DNA of 64,000 nucleotides from Capillidium heterosporum (lineage: Eukaryota; Entomophthoromycota; Entomophthoromycetes; Entomophthorales; Capillidiaceae). This document shows, one piece after another, positions 33,328-44,087 of the stretch (positions are counted from its first letter, which is position 1; each line of letters opens with the position of its first letter). The position numbers were made by a program, and so were the translations under genes. The DNA lies in the NCBI GenBank assembly GCA_016630905.1, contig WBMQ01000010.1:868001-932000 (forward strand), given 5' to 3'. The notes under the pieces were generated by a model, which was not told the DNA's origin, did not search any database, and saw only the letters and a list, made by a program, of their open reading frames with translations.

Positions 33328-34131
33328 CTATGGTATTAGCCTTTCAGTATCTGGGTTATCTTGCCGTTTCATTTTCAGCGAGCCCTTGGTACTAAATTGG
33401 ATCAGCACACCTAAAATTCCTATCACGACGGTAGATACGATCATAGTTACTACTTTTGCGTCGAGAGGTATCCTTACTTCACCTTTGGATGGGTTAAATA
33501 GTGCTATAAATCCAACTTGCGCCAGTTTATCAACACCACACATAAACGTTATCGAGCCCAAGGCCGAGGTTAGTAGAACTGCAAGGATATCAGAGCTTAA
33601 AAACGTCAAGATGGCAATGGCTATTCCATAAATAGTTAAACTAGATCTGCTTAAGTCGGATTCAGATATCATTCGTACAGTTAAAAAAGTAAGACAAACG
33701 CCTATAGAAGTCATAACTAAGCACATAATACAAACAGCTGTAAGACCACCTACAAGTCCAAATAGACCCATCGCCACGTACACGGCAGCCTTCTGACTCT
33801 CAGCTGCGGTAGGGAAATCAATGATGCTAGATGCAGTCAAAAAGGTCAGATAGGCTAGTAATGAAGCTCCGGCTGCGAACGCAAGTAGGGATATGATACG
33901 GTGTCTGAAGAAGGCAACTACTAAACCGACGACTGTTAATATAATTCCAAGGATAAGCGTTTCTAAGGAAATCGATACATCATTCGAAGTAAGAGGTTGT
34001 AAAGGTAGTCCAGAGTCTGTAGCAAATGCCATCGTAAGTTGAGTCACAAGGATTATAAATATATAGTTCAGGTTGAGCAAGGGTAATAAATATTTCGAAA
34101 TTGACATGGTTAGCAAAAGCAAAGAGCACAT
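33328..34131 (-). CDS. Multipass membrane protein, DUF4203/TMEM198-like
   Basis: Intronless, 267 residues. An N-terminal hydrophobic segment (about 15-35, possibly a signal peptide ending near AFATDS) precedes about six or seven further hydrophobic helices. The segments GIILTVVGLVVAFFRHRIIS, AFAAGASLLAYLTF, FGLVGGLTAVCIMCLV and the late block ILTFLSSDILAVLLTSALGS followed by GVDKL resemble the glycine-rich helices of the DUF4203/TMEM198/TM7SF3 group. The C-terminal tail is short and basic to acidic (KMKRQDNPDTERLIP). Function is unknown; fungal members are mostly predicted surface or vacuolar proteins. An alternative start is the Met eight residues later. Confidence 0.55.
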   Translation of the reverse strand: MCSLLLLTMSISKYLLPLLNLNYIFIILVTQLTMAFATDSGLPLQPLTSNDVSISLETLILGIILTVVGLVVAFFRHRIISLLAFAAGASLLAYLTFLTASSIIDFPTAAESQKAAVYVAMGLFGLVGGLTAVCIMCLVMTSIGVCLTFLTVRMISESDLSRSSLTIYGIAIAILTFLSSDILAVLLTSALGSITFMCGVDKLAQVGFIALFNPSKGEVRIPLDAKVVTMIVSTVVIGILGVLIQFSTKGSLKMKRQDNPDTERLIP

Positions 34132-35657
34132 CCAAACTTTTAAGTAACTTTGTTACAATTCTATTTACAAGAACATTTCTCCTATCGAGAAAAAAATTGT
34201 CCTATTTGTTTTTGAAAGTATGGTTCATTTTATAAAATGAATTGTGAAATAAAGTATATAGTATTGTTTATTAGCTTGTATAAGGTGCTATTCCAACCAG
34301 CACCTTTTGTACTACTAGCACGCATAGACTTCCATACTACTCCGATTAAATACTTTTATATACTATTTAATTTCCCTTTTCTATATCGAAGTGCTAAAAT
34401 CCTTTCTACAAATACAGCCTACTTTTCATTTAATATACTAGTGAAGCTAACTATATCAAAAGTAATGGCTATAGTATATTGAATAAATGCATTTTATACT
34501 GTATATAAATCCATTATTTGCAGTGCCATTATCTCACTGGCTACGAAATATCAGAATGGCTGGCTTTAACATTTACACCACTTGAATGTTTTTATAAAAA
34601 CTACAGCTTAAAAAGTTAGTTATATAAATCAATTTCTCGACATCAAAATATATGGGTTTATTTAGATATATCGCTATTTTTAACACCAGTTTAGTACCTT
34701 CCTGAAACCAAATTCAGTATATTGTCTTTTTTGCATCCAAATAGATACCTATTCACATTCCAATATTTGCCTGATTCATTTTTACTTTTCATAGATTATG
34801 GCTATAATGGGGATTAGCAAGTATATAAACAAGAATGCCTACTAACATCCTCCCTGTATCAACTTTCATTTATTCCAACCATCAAGTTTATTTCCATCCC
34901 TTCGTATTAAGTTCATCGATCATGGTTGCTATCTCCAAGTATTCATTCCAACAATAGTATATAAAATTTATCATTGTGCTATCAAAATGTTACTGTAATT
35001 TATCAATAATACTAATAAAGGTGTGTTGATATATGATATTGAATAGTGGGCACTAAGCCACCAAGCAGATACTCAGCAATTCATCATCTCAGCACCAAAT
35101 TGACGGTTTGGAATAAGCGCCAAGTCTAAAAATATCCTTATCTAACTAAACACAGTTTTAATTCGAGTATGCAGAGTCCACTATCCAAGTAAGTTGTTTC
35201 AGAATATAAGTCTAAGGTGTATAAATATGTGGTGATTTTCAACCGTATTTCTGGACTTACTTTGACACATTTTTAGCGCTAATCTTTTAGCTAATCTCTA
35301 ACATTCTTACATAATATGTACCCAATCAAACCCACTACATCGGCTTTCTTATCAACAAATTTGCAAACTAAGAATTCGATTTGCTAATTTTGTACAGCGG
35401 CTTGCATCTTTATCTTCGCTGAGTAACGTTTTTGCCAATTCAGCGACCTAGTTTAGTCAAATGATAATTCTTTAACTAACTTTCAAATGCCATGAACTCC
35501 ATCTAAATGATTTAGTATTACTCACACATTTATCTTTTTCATTAGCGAGAGATCACATAGAATAAGTTGATAGCACCAGGACATCGATAAATATCAAGCT
35601 TTCCAATATTTTCTAAACTTTTACCACTTTTAGAGACCAAACTTCACTAATTTAAAA
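34132..35657. other. Divergent AT-rich intergenic region
   Basis: About 1.5 kb with no supported gene. A GTAAGTTG donor-like site near 35191 could belong to a 5' UTR intron of the kinase gene; I cannot confirm it. Confidence 0.55.
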
Positions 35658-37082
35658 ATGAGAAGAATGACAAGATTAATGAGGGCATCAGCTGGTATAG
35701 CCTCTCGACAAAGCCTGCCTTGTTTTGTTTTAGCGAGCCCAGCCAGGTATCTCTCAACAACTGCCAAAGTAAACTACCCAGCGTCAATGAACAGCTTCTA
35801 TATCAACCCAGTGTTGGATAATTACACTGGTAAAGATCTAAGAAAACTCTCCTTGAACCAACTGATCTATTTCGGCAAAAATCTTACCGCCGACAAGCTT
35901 ATCACCAGTGCTAACTATGTCCGCGTAGAGTTACCTGTGAGATTGGCACATCGTATCAGAGATTTCCAAAGCCTCCCCTTTAAAGTTGCTATCAATCCAC
36001 ATATATCAACCACCTACGATCTGTATTGGTCCGCATTCCAAGCTATAAAGAAGGTGCCCAAGATCGAGACAATGGATGACAACTTTGAATTCTGCCACAT
36101 ACTCGAGAATCTATTGAATGAACACCACGTTGTCATCTCCAAGTTGGCTTTAGGCATGGCCGAATGCGCCCACCACCTAGATTTCAACCAGCAGACTATC
36201 GATGCCTTTATGACAAAGGCCTTGACGTCCCGTATAGCGAGGAGAGTAGTGGTTGAGCAGCACATCGCTCTCACTAAACAGTTTGTCGACCTCAGCAACA
36301 ATAATTACAACTCCAACGTAAAGCTAGAGGATAACGTAGGCATTATAGCAAGGAAGTGCGATCTCTTTAGCACAGCTGAGAGATGTGCCGAGTTAGCCAA
36401 GCGTAGAGCAGCCGGTGAATGTGGTTTAGATCCTTCACTGCTACCTAAAGTCATCATAAACGGCCACACTGGTGTAAGTTTCCCTTTTATCCAAGATCAT
36501 ATCGACTATGTATTCTTTGAGATGTTCAAGAACTCTTACCAGTCAACCTTGAGGCACCTAGGCGGCGCCTCAGCCAACCCAGCACAGTTGAAAAAGTGCC
36601 CCATCACTGTTACTATAGCCGAAGGCATTGATCAGATCGTCGTCCGCATCTCTGATTTAGGTGGTGGATTCAAGGCTCGCAAGCTCGACACCATGTTCTC
36701 GTTCGCCCGTACCGATATCGACCGTCGCAACGCTTTAGAGTTCCAACCCTGCATGTCGGCCAAAGTTATGACGGAAGAGGAAATCAAATCGCGTAAAGAG
36801 CAGGCCATGATGCGTATTCAACAGTACCAGGGTGATGACAAGGATAAGGTGATTATGGGTATCGATTCCAGGCTTGGCATGGGTCTACCGGTTGCTAAAA
36901 CCTTCATGCTGTATTGGGGCGGGGACCTCGAAATTTCACCACTACCTGGATTAGGATGTGATGTCTACTTGAAATTCCCCAACTCTAAAAAGGGATCCGC
37001 CAAGGAACACCTGCCCTTTGACCCACCTCTTGCCTACACACAGCAGACCTCCGAAGCACAACCTGTTTCTATAGCCATGTAG
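35658..37082 (+). CDS. Mitochondrial pyruvate dehydrogenase/branched-chain dehydrogenase kinase family protein
   Basis: Intronless, 474 residues. The first 35 residues (Arg-rich, no acidic residues, RYLSTT) form a mitochondrial presequence. The N-terminal helical-bundle domain includes ELPVRLAHRIRDFQSLPF and SRIARRVVVEQHIALTKQF. The GHKL ATPase domain has an N-box (EMFKNS, Glu288 and Asn292), a G1 box (SDLGGGF, Asp333) and a G2 box (GMGLPVAK, about 407-414), all intact. The ATP-lid region contains a charged insertion (about 370-398). The RRxxxEQHIAL form of the B-domain motif is the version I associate with fungal Pkp-type kinases rather than animal PDKs. Expected role: inactivating phosphorylation of the E1-alpha subunit of pyruvate or branched-chain ketoacid dehydrogenase. 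I cannot decide between the two substrates. Confidence 0.9.
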   Translation: MRRMTRLMRASAGIASRQSLPCFVLASPARYLSTTAKVNYPASMNSFYINPVLDNYTGKDLRKLSLNQLIYFGKNLTADKLITSANYVRVELPVRLAHRIRDFQSLPFKVAINPHISTTYDLYWSAFQAIKKVPKIETMDDNFEFCHILENLLNEHHVVISKLALGMAECAHHLDFNQQTIDAFMTKALTSRIARRVVVEQHIALTKQFVDLSNNNYNSNVKLEDNVGIIARKCDLFSTAERCAELAKRRAAGECGLDPSLLPKVIINGHTGVSFPFIQDHIDYVFFEMFKNSYQSTLRHLGGASANPAQLKKCPITVTIAEGIDQIVVRISDLGGGFKARKLDTMFSFARTDIDRRNALEFQPCMSAKVMTEEEIKSRKEQAMMRIQQYQGDDKDKVIMGIDSRLGMGLPVAKTFMLYWGGDLEISPLPGLGCDVYLKFPNSKKGSAKEHLPFDPPLAYTQQTSEAQPVSIAM

Positions 37083-38004
37083 ATCTTTTTATTTCCTTTT
37101 GTTATAACTTACTAATACCTCAAACTATAAATCTTAAGATAAGAGTTTAGATTCCTTTTTACATATTAAAACTGCATTCTTAGTATAAAGTTTTATTGCT
37201 TATTTGTTTTTTTTCGTATAATGCGGTGCATTAGAGATGGTATATATTTGTTGATTTGTATAGCATTTAATATATCTAAAAAGAAACAATTTATTAATGT
37301 ATAATTTTTATTATAGTTGAAATTTAACATATATATATAAATTGCTATATTCCAATTTGAAATATAACTTTTGTAGTTTTAACAAATGCTCACTTTGATT
37401 GTGATAGGCTGTAGTGACAATCCACTTCCTGGAAGCTAGTAAATCGGTTTTAAAGAAGCGTGCTAGAACTTTGACTACACCATAGTAAAAAGCAAATATA
37501 AATATTTAACTTCCACCTCCACCTTGTCGAGATCATCAGAGCTAGACTAGAAATAAAAGATGTGATACAAATATGTATGTATCTCTCATAATTGGAATAC
37601 TTTAAAAGATCTATGTACGTTCCTGTATCCCTCTATAAACTTTGTGCTTACAGTTTATACTGCTTAGATAACTTCTACGCTTAATTCTTGTCAAAACCAT
37701 TGTACAACTCATTCCGTTACATCCACTAATCAAGTGCCTAGCACTTCCTTTATAGCTTAAAATGAATTAATTCAACTTTAAATGCAGTATGTAACGCTCT
37801 TTATATTCGGATAAACTATTAAAATAAAGTATAGATACCAACTTTTATAGCCAAAGATAATATAAACAATTATGTTGGGCTTTAAACAAAAATATATAAT
37901 AGAGCAATTTATTTAGTAGATTGAAGTAACAAGTTAAACAAAAAGATATCATTTAAATGGCAACTCATAGAAAAAATAGAAAACCACACATTTTAATGTA
38001 AGTG
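37083..38004. other. Convergent AT-rich intergenic region
   Basis: Spacer with the 3' ends of the kinase and Naa10 transcripts. No gene seen. Confidence 0.6.
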
Positions 38005-38657
38005 TTACAAGTACTTACGCATAGCAAAGGCATCCTCTCCATCGGCATAGTATTTTTTTTCAGTCTCTTGGATCCTACAAAACATTTAGAAACCAAATAT
38101 AAAAATAACTTACTCAAATTTCAAAGAGCGGTTGTAAAGAGTAAACGCAGCTCGGTTACTAGCTCTAACATGCAAGTTCACATACTTGGCTTTGAAACAT
38201 TCCACCATAGAAATCACTATATTTAAAATAAATACATTGAAAATAAATAGTAGTACTCGATTGCTTCATCAACTTTTCGGCAAGACCCAGCCTACGATAG
38301 TTTCTCATCACCGATAGTGAAGTAATATGTCCATGGGGTGGATCATTCGACTCATCTTCCCTAAACTTTATTAAAAGAGATAAAATAAAATAGCTTACAT
38401 TTTTGCTAAAACGTATCCAACAATCTGTCCTTTCTCATTTTCAGCTACATAGCTAAGCTGGGGCCAAGTTAGACAGTGGTAAAGGTCTATTTATATGTCA
38501 ACTAAAAGGTAAAAAACTGTGCTTACAATATTTAATCTGATAGTTCTCGGGTAAGTTGTGGATGTTGCAGTTTTGTACGGCAATTAAGTCGTCTATCTAC
38601 ACATCTTTAGTACGGTTCTCTTTTGAATCTAGTTACTGTTGCCTGTCGTATGTTCAT
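38005..38657 (-). CDS. naa10: N-alpha-acetyltransferase Naa10 (Ard1), catalytic subunit of NatA
   Basis: Six short exons on the minus strand fit in phase: 38637-38657, 38527-38596, 38399-38486, 38257-38360, 38114-38216 and 38005-38074, giving 151 residues. It starts MNIRQAT and contains [20 protein letters not shown], the substrate-recognition loop; [20 protein letters not shown]; the acetyl-CoA-binding [10 protein letters not shown] (the R/QxxGxG/A motif); [15 protein letters not shown]; and [12 protein letters not shown]. This is a near-canonical GNAT fold of Naa10. The protein ends right after the core, without the acidic tail of animal Naa10. With Naa15 it would acetylate Ser/Ala/Thr-type N-termini co-translationally. 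The introns are 38-59 nt. Confidence 0.95.
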
Positions 38658-39305
38658 GTTGTAATTCTTTTGGAAATGTAGTTGGCTTGTAGGTTGGACT
38701 TGAGAACCAAAGTTTTAGACTAATCGTTTTGTAGCAAATTTATTTCAACTTCATTCTTTTGCAATTTGAAATGGATAAAGATGGGATGAATTGATTTGTC
38801 AAATGAAATTGGGCTATAAACGAAAATTCATTTATATAAATTTACCCCCGATAGTGAGTATGTATTGTTAGAAAGTGAACTATTTAGAATGTAGAATGTA
38901 GAATGATTCTGATTTATAAATACTAACCTTATTTAATTGGATGATAAGTTTGTCCTACGGGGATATAGTTAAATCAGTAGTTCAAAATGACTTCAAATAA
39001 AGTGTAACATTCCACAAGCTTAATTGTGAAAGCTTATACAGCATTGATGAGTATACTGGTATAAAAGATTGGCAAGCTACAATAAAGTTTATAAATTATC
39101 ACCTCCTAGGAACTGTTTTTCAAAAGAATGTTAGCACATGTATATATTATTTAAACACATACTGTGTTATGCAGTTACATAAACTTTACAATATATTCTA
39201 GCAACAAAAACAACTATATTATATCTACAGGTCAATAGTATAGCTTTAAAAGGCAGCTCATTCCGCCTATATTATGGTTTTTAATTGTGATATTCAAAAC
39301 AAAAT
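38658..39305. other. Left flank of the transcription factor array
   Basis: AT-rich. Contains a block at 39103-39137 that is also found upstream of the copy at 41703 (listed separately). Otherwise nothing seen. Confidence 0.6.
39103..39137 (+). promoter_or_regulatory. Array upstream block type A (pseudogene copy)
   Basis: CTCCTAGGAACT, a T-rich spacer, CAAAAGAATG and TTAGCAC, about 170 nt upstream of the relic start exon. The same order of words appears at 41489-41526 and, more weakly, at 47559-47599. Confidence 0.45.
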
Positions 39306-40949
39306 ATGAGAGGTAAATGCTTAGACCGATTTTTTATACAATTGTATTAAATATAGCTAGATATAGACAGTACGGTACAGCTAAAATCCAAAGTTTGCAA
39401 CATATATCGAAGGTTCCGTGTCAAATACACTAAAAGCTTGCTCATCTGCCAAAAATATACGAAAGGTGCGTACCTTTATGCTTATCTGAGCATCTCAGTG
39501 AAGACGTGGTATGAATCTAAATCTATCGTCAAGAGCCCAATATCGATTATCTACACTCAACCTCAACCTAAAATAGAAATGGTGACAATAAATTCAGAAA
39601 CGAGTTTGATGGTGGTATCCATCTTTCAGCAAAAGACAATCCAATTTAACTTGAATAAATTTGTAATTAAAATCAAGCTTATCCACAATCTCCTAAACAA
39701 ATCTGACCTCTACGTCAAGCACTGAAACTTTTACTATCGACTAAAGATGTGGCACGTTGTGCACCTTCCCCGTTGGGTATACCACTTGTACTGTACATTT
39801 TATACAGTCAACAGGACAAATACGTAATCCTAGATCGAGGTCAATTGAATTAGGTTATACCCATAAAAATCACAAATATTGGTGGTCTGTTCCATTTTAA
39901 ATTATACAATTCATTAGACAATTTCAAACTAAACACAGCTGCCAAACGATGCATTGAAATTTTAGGTTTTTCCATCTGTATCTGCCACTGCTCAACAGGC
40001 GAATTTTCATATGTAATTTAACCAATCAATCTGGTATGTTCCTTAGGTTCAACATATATCTCCGATCTATTCAACGCTGTCCATGATTACTACGGGTTCA
40101 AGGCAATTTAAATATTCAATACCAACTTTCCAACTTTGGCCTGCTTCCTCCTGATAAACTTCCAATATGATCATAAGAACTGTTGCTGTTCTTACTTCTA
40201 CATGGGATTAGCTGTACGTATATCCTACTTGCTGAACCTGGATTGTAAACCTCCACAACTCAAAATGAAAATTTCAGTGGCAAAGGATGTCGTAGATGTG
40301 GTACTATTCCAACGACAAGTACTTTTACTTGGCTTTAAACTTTATTTGCACCTACAACTACTTTTATTCGTAGTCTAGTTTACAGTCGGTACATGACTGA
40401 GCTGTAAAAGTTCAAGTTCACCAACACTTTTGACCAGATCTGCCTCAGTAAGTGTGAGGAATTAGCGCTTAAAACAGGTTGGTATCTCGATCTATTGTTA
40501 GAGAAGGTAGTTATTACATTCCAAGCTCTCAAGATAGACTACTCCGATTATATAGAGAAAATTGGTGCTTGTATTTTACTGGTGCTGAAACTTATATATT
40601 ACGCAGGCACGATTTAACTCTATTAAGCCTACGCTAAATTTGTAACTAAAGACAGAAGTATCTTCAAATCTAAATGTATGGAAACTTCTAATTTGTATAT
40701 TGGGATGGTGTATGAGTACAGACATATTCAAACTTTGCGATATCAACTATCGATTCTTCAATATACTTTTCCTTCTGCATCAGATCAATTTGGTCAAAAA
40801 ATAGAAACCAAGATATCATCTACAAAACTAAATCCTATATCCGCAAGGGTATCTATGTTTTCAATAAGGCTCAGGTTTGTTATGTCATTCCTTTGGAGTC
40901 TCTGAAAGCTATTTCGAGCTCGTTGAAGACGAAGGGAATCGAATATTGA
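39306..40949 (+). pseudogene. Zn(II)2Cys6 transcription factor pseudogene, array member 1
   Basis: The relic keeps the 7-nt start exon (39306-39312, ATGAGAG), a 54-nt intron and the frame into the zinc cluster (exon 2 from 39367). The first Cys is still residue 13, but four of the six ligands are now Tyr (cluster reads CNIYRRFRVKY, then LLICQKYTKGAYLYAY). The frame stops at 39725, where its relatives continue with KQRELSL. Homology goes on in shifting frames: a segment ending FLLINFQYDHKNCCC, then SYFYMGLAVRISYLLNLD, and the C-terminal SLKTKGIEY before TGA at 40947-40949. Several frameshifts, stops and small deletions are present. Nearest relatives are the next two copies. It cannot encode a working DNA-binding protein. 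Confidence 0.88.
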
Positions 40950-41702
40950 TGCATTATAAATGAGATAACTAAGTAATCATAAGGTCGAGCTGAGAGTGCT
41001 TAAATAGTCTTTCATGTATGATTTCATCGAATTCATGAGCTATATTAATAATATAGTCTATAAATTAAATAACAATCTCTATTATATAGTAAAAGATTAT
41101 TAATGGATTTAATTTTTTTACTTGAGTCCTTACATTACAAAATATACGCTATTATTTCATATCTGACTATAGTGAATGATTGTTTAGAATATATTTTATT
41201 GCTAGTGGTGTATCATTTAAAAGATGTAGGACACAATCATTATTTGTAAAGGGATCGTGATATATATTGTATCCACACCAATATATTTGAAAACAGATAT
41301 TGAATTGTGCCAACAGTTATTAATAAAACGTACCATTTTAGTGCCATTTTCCCCTGCAAAATAGTGCTAATTTATGGAGCTGTGCCATTCCTTCTAGGGT
41401 ATTACTCTGAATTACATTTACAGTTCTATTAGTTTCACTTGACGAGATTGTAAATGCAGTTCGGATCGGAAGGAACATATAGCTTCCACTTCCTAGGAAC
41501 TATTTCCCATAAAAGAGTATTAGCACTTTTAGACCTTATTTAGAATTCACTGTTTGTATATAACCACCTAAAATTTGGGGCTTATTCAAGTTCTGGGGTA
41601 ACTATAATGTGGCTACAAGTAGAACTGTACAGCTTTAAAAGTTTAAGACAGCTCATTTTTAACCAATTTACAAACTTTAATTGCAGTCAGCTAAAACGAA
41701 CT
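40950..41702. other. Intergenic spacer in the array
   Basis: AT-rich, with the type A block at 41489-41526 and a TATATAA element near 41559. No other gene. Confidence 0.6.
41489..41526 (+). promoter_or_regulatory. Array upstream block type A
   Basis: CTTCCTAGGAACTATTT, then CCCATAAAAGAGTATTAGCAC, about 180 nt upstream of the start exon of the 41703 gene. It matches the block at 39103-39137 with few changes. Confidence 0.45.
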
Positions 41703-43495
41703 ATGGGAGGTAAGTCTCTAGATAGACTTTTAAGCGGGCTTATTAAGCTAAACTAAATATAGACAACAAGCTGCTACCGATATCCAAAGCTTGCGATACA
41801 TGCAGAAGTCGCCATGTCAAATGCGATCGTAGTCTGCCAATCTGCCAAAGATGCATAAAAGGCGCATACTTGTGCAGTTATCTGGATATCCCGAAGAAGG
41901 TATGGAAAGGACCTAAAACTACCAGCAAGTCTTCAACTCTGGACAGGTATATCAAGCTTCAGCCTAAAGCAAAAGTCGAAAGGAATGAGTATGAGAATAA
42001 GGTTTCAACGACAATATCTATTTTCCAACGGAGTGTACTTAAGCCTAGTCTTTTCAGATTTTCTAAACTCAAACTTATATTCAGTCTTCTAAACAACCCT
42101 GACTTGTACATTAAACAGCGGGATCTTTCGCTGTCAGCAAAGGGTGTACTGCACTACGCACCTTGTCCGTTGGGCGTAGCACTTGTGATCTACACCTCAT
42201 ACAATCGGCAGGATCAATACGAAACTTTGGATCAAGATCGCTTAAACCAGATGGTACTCTTGGAAATCAAAAAGATTGACAATTTAACCTCTTTGGATAT
42301 CTACGATTCGATGGGTAACTTTAATTTGAATCTAACTGCCAAACGTTGCATCGACGCGTACTTCCAGTTCTTTCATCCTTACCGAGCCGTGCTAAACAAG
42401 CATACTTTCCTCAACAACCTACAAAGTCAATCTCCAATGTTAGTCTACCTGATATGCTCATTCGGTTCGGCGTACCTTTCCGACTTACCGAAAACCGTAC
42501 GCGACTACTACGGATCTAAGGCGACCCAAATATTCAACTGTAGCTATTTAAAGGCAGATCTATCGACATTAGCATGTCTAATCCTGTTTGTAAACTTCCA
42601 GCATAACCCAGAAGATTACAGTCGCTCTTACTTTTACCTAGGGTTAGCTTTACGTATATCCTACCTACTAAATCTGGATCGGGAGCCCCCACACCTTAGT
42701 ACAGAAACTTTGGAGTGGCGTCGCAAGCTATGGCTGTGGTGCCACGCCATGGACAAGTACTACTACTTTGCGTTGAATCGACCCTGTTCCCACGACTACT
42801 TCTACTCGCAGCCCCGACTTCCTTACCACTATGAATTCGACGTTATCAATTTCAAGGATCGTAACGAAACTTCAGTAGCACAGGCTACCTTAATCTACAA
42901 CCGGTACATGGCCGAGCTATGCAAGCTTAAGTTTCTCATGACGTATAAATTCAAGTTCATTGACACTGTTGACCAAGCTAGCCTCCACCAAACTGAGGAG
43001 TTGGTACATAGGACAGGTCAGCACTTAGATCTGTGGTTCGAAAAGATGGTCATAGCCTTCCAATCGCTTGAGCTGGACTACCCTGGCTACTTACAAGAAG
43101 CTAGCACTGGTTTCCTGCTAAAACTGAAGCTGATGTATTATGCTTGCTCGGTTCAGCTCTACCAAACCTACGCAAAGCTTACCACTAGAAACCAAAGTTT
43201 CTTCAAAACTAAGTGTGCTGAAGCTTCTACTTTGGGTATCGAGCTGATCTACGAGCATCGCGATATCTTCAATTTCTGTGGCAGCACTTATCGATTCCCA
43301 GCTATGTCTTGCCTTCTCCTATACCAAGTTACTATAATAAAGGAGAGTAAGGATCAAAGTACTGTCAACAAGGCGAAAAGCTGTCTCCGAAAGGGTATTG
43401 ATGTTTTGGAGAAGGCTCAAAACTACTTTGCCATCCCTACTGACATTCTGAAGGCCATTGGAAGTTTGTTGAGAACGGAAGGTATAGAGTGTTGA
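41703..43495 (+). CDS. Zn(II)2Cys6 transcription factor, array member 2
   Basis: Exon 1 is 7 nt (41703-41709, ATGGGAG); exon 2 is 41763-43495; the protein has 579 residues. Zinc ligands are Cys13, 16, 23, 30, 33 and 40 (CDTCRSRHVKC, CQRCIKGAYLC). The usual second Arg/Lys of the RKRRVKC stretch is His, shared with member 3. The middle homology region starts at RCIDAYFQFFHPYRAV, continues through ALRISYLLNLDREPPHL and ETLEWRRKLWLWCHAMDK, and ends in a helical C-terminus (RTEGIEC). In all relatives the conserved RPCxHDxFYSQP motif follows the WRRKLW helix; here it reads NRPCSHDYFYSQP. No activation domain is obvious. It is intact and presumably functional, with unknown targets. Members 1 and 3 are closest. 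Confidence 0.87.
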
Positions 43496-44087
43496 AACAT
43501 TACATGGTTAATTTATTTATATGGAGTTGTATTGGTGATTTATAAAGAATGCTATTTTAGAAATATTTATGATTGCGATTACATTTTAAAAGTAATGGCT
43601 TCAAAGTACAAATATTTTGTAATGGAGGCAAGGCTAAAAATATTGTATCGTTTTCCAAATAATGTCTTCAACTTCCAATAAATGATTACAATTTTGATTG
43701 AGTATATCTTTCCAATCAATTTTAACTACATGTCGAAACTTGGATTAGATGTATGAACAATTTATAAGTTCTGACAAATCAGTATACTTTGCATAATCTA
43801 AAACCAGCTCTCGGGCAGATAAACAAGGGCTATCTGTCATTTGAATATGTAAAAGACATCATTTTTATTTGGAAAAACTGACAAAGTTTGCAATAAACTA
43901 TATATAGTTGCACAAACTTTCTGATCAGAATAACATTTAAGCTTTCTAAATTTATGCATCAATAGTAAACTAAAGCCTATTTTGGAACAAAGGCAAGCAA
44001 AATATTAGTGTTGTTGGAACAATATAAAAGCCTAAACAACACATCTTTCCAAATCTAAAATTTCAGCTATAGTATCTAAACCAAACT
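43496..44087. other. Intergenic spacer in the array
   Basis: AT-rich. TATAAAAG at 44023-44030 lies 58 nt before the next start exon. The type A block is not evident here. Confidence 0.6.
44023..44030 (+). promoter_or_regulatory. TATA box of array member 3
   Basis: TATAAAAG, 58 nt upstream of the ATG of the 7-nt start exon. Confidence 0.45.
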
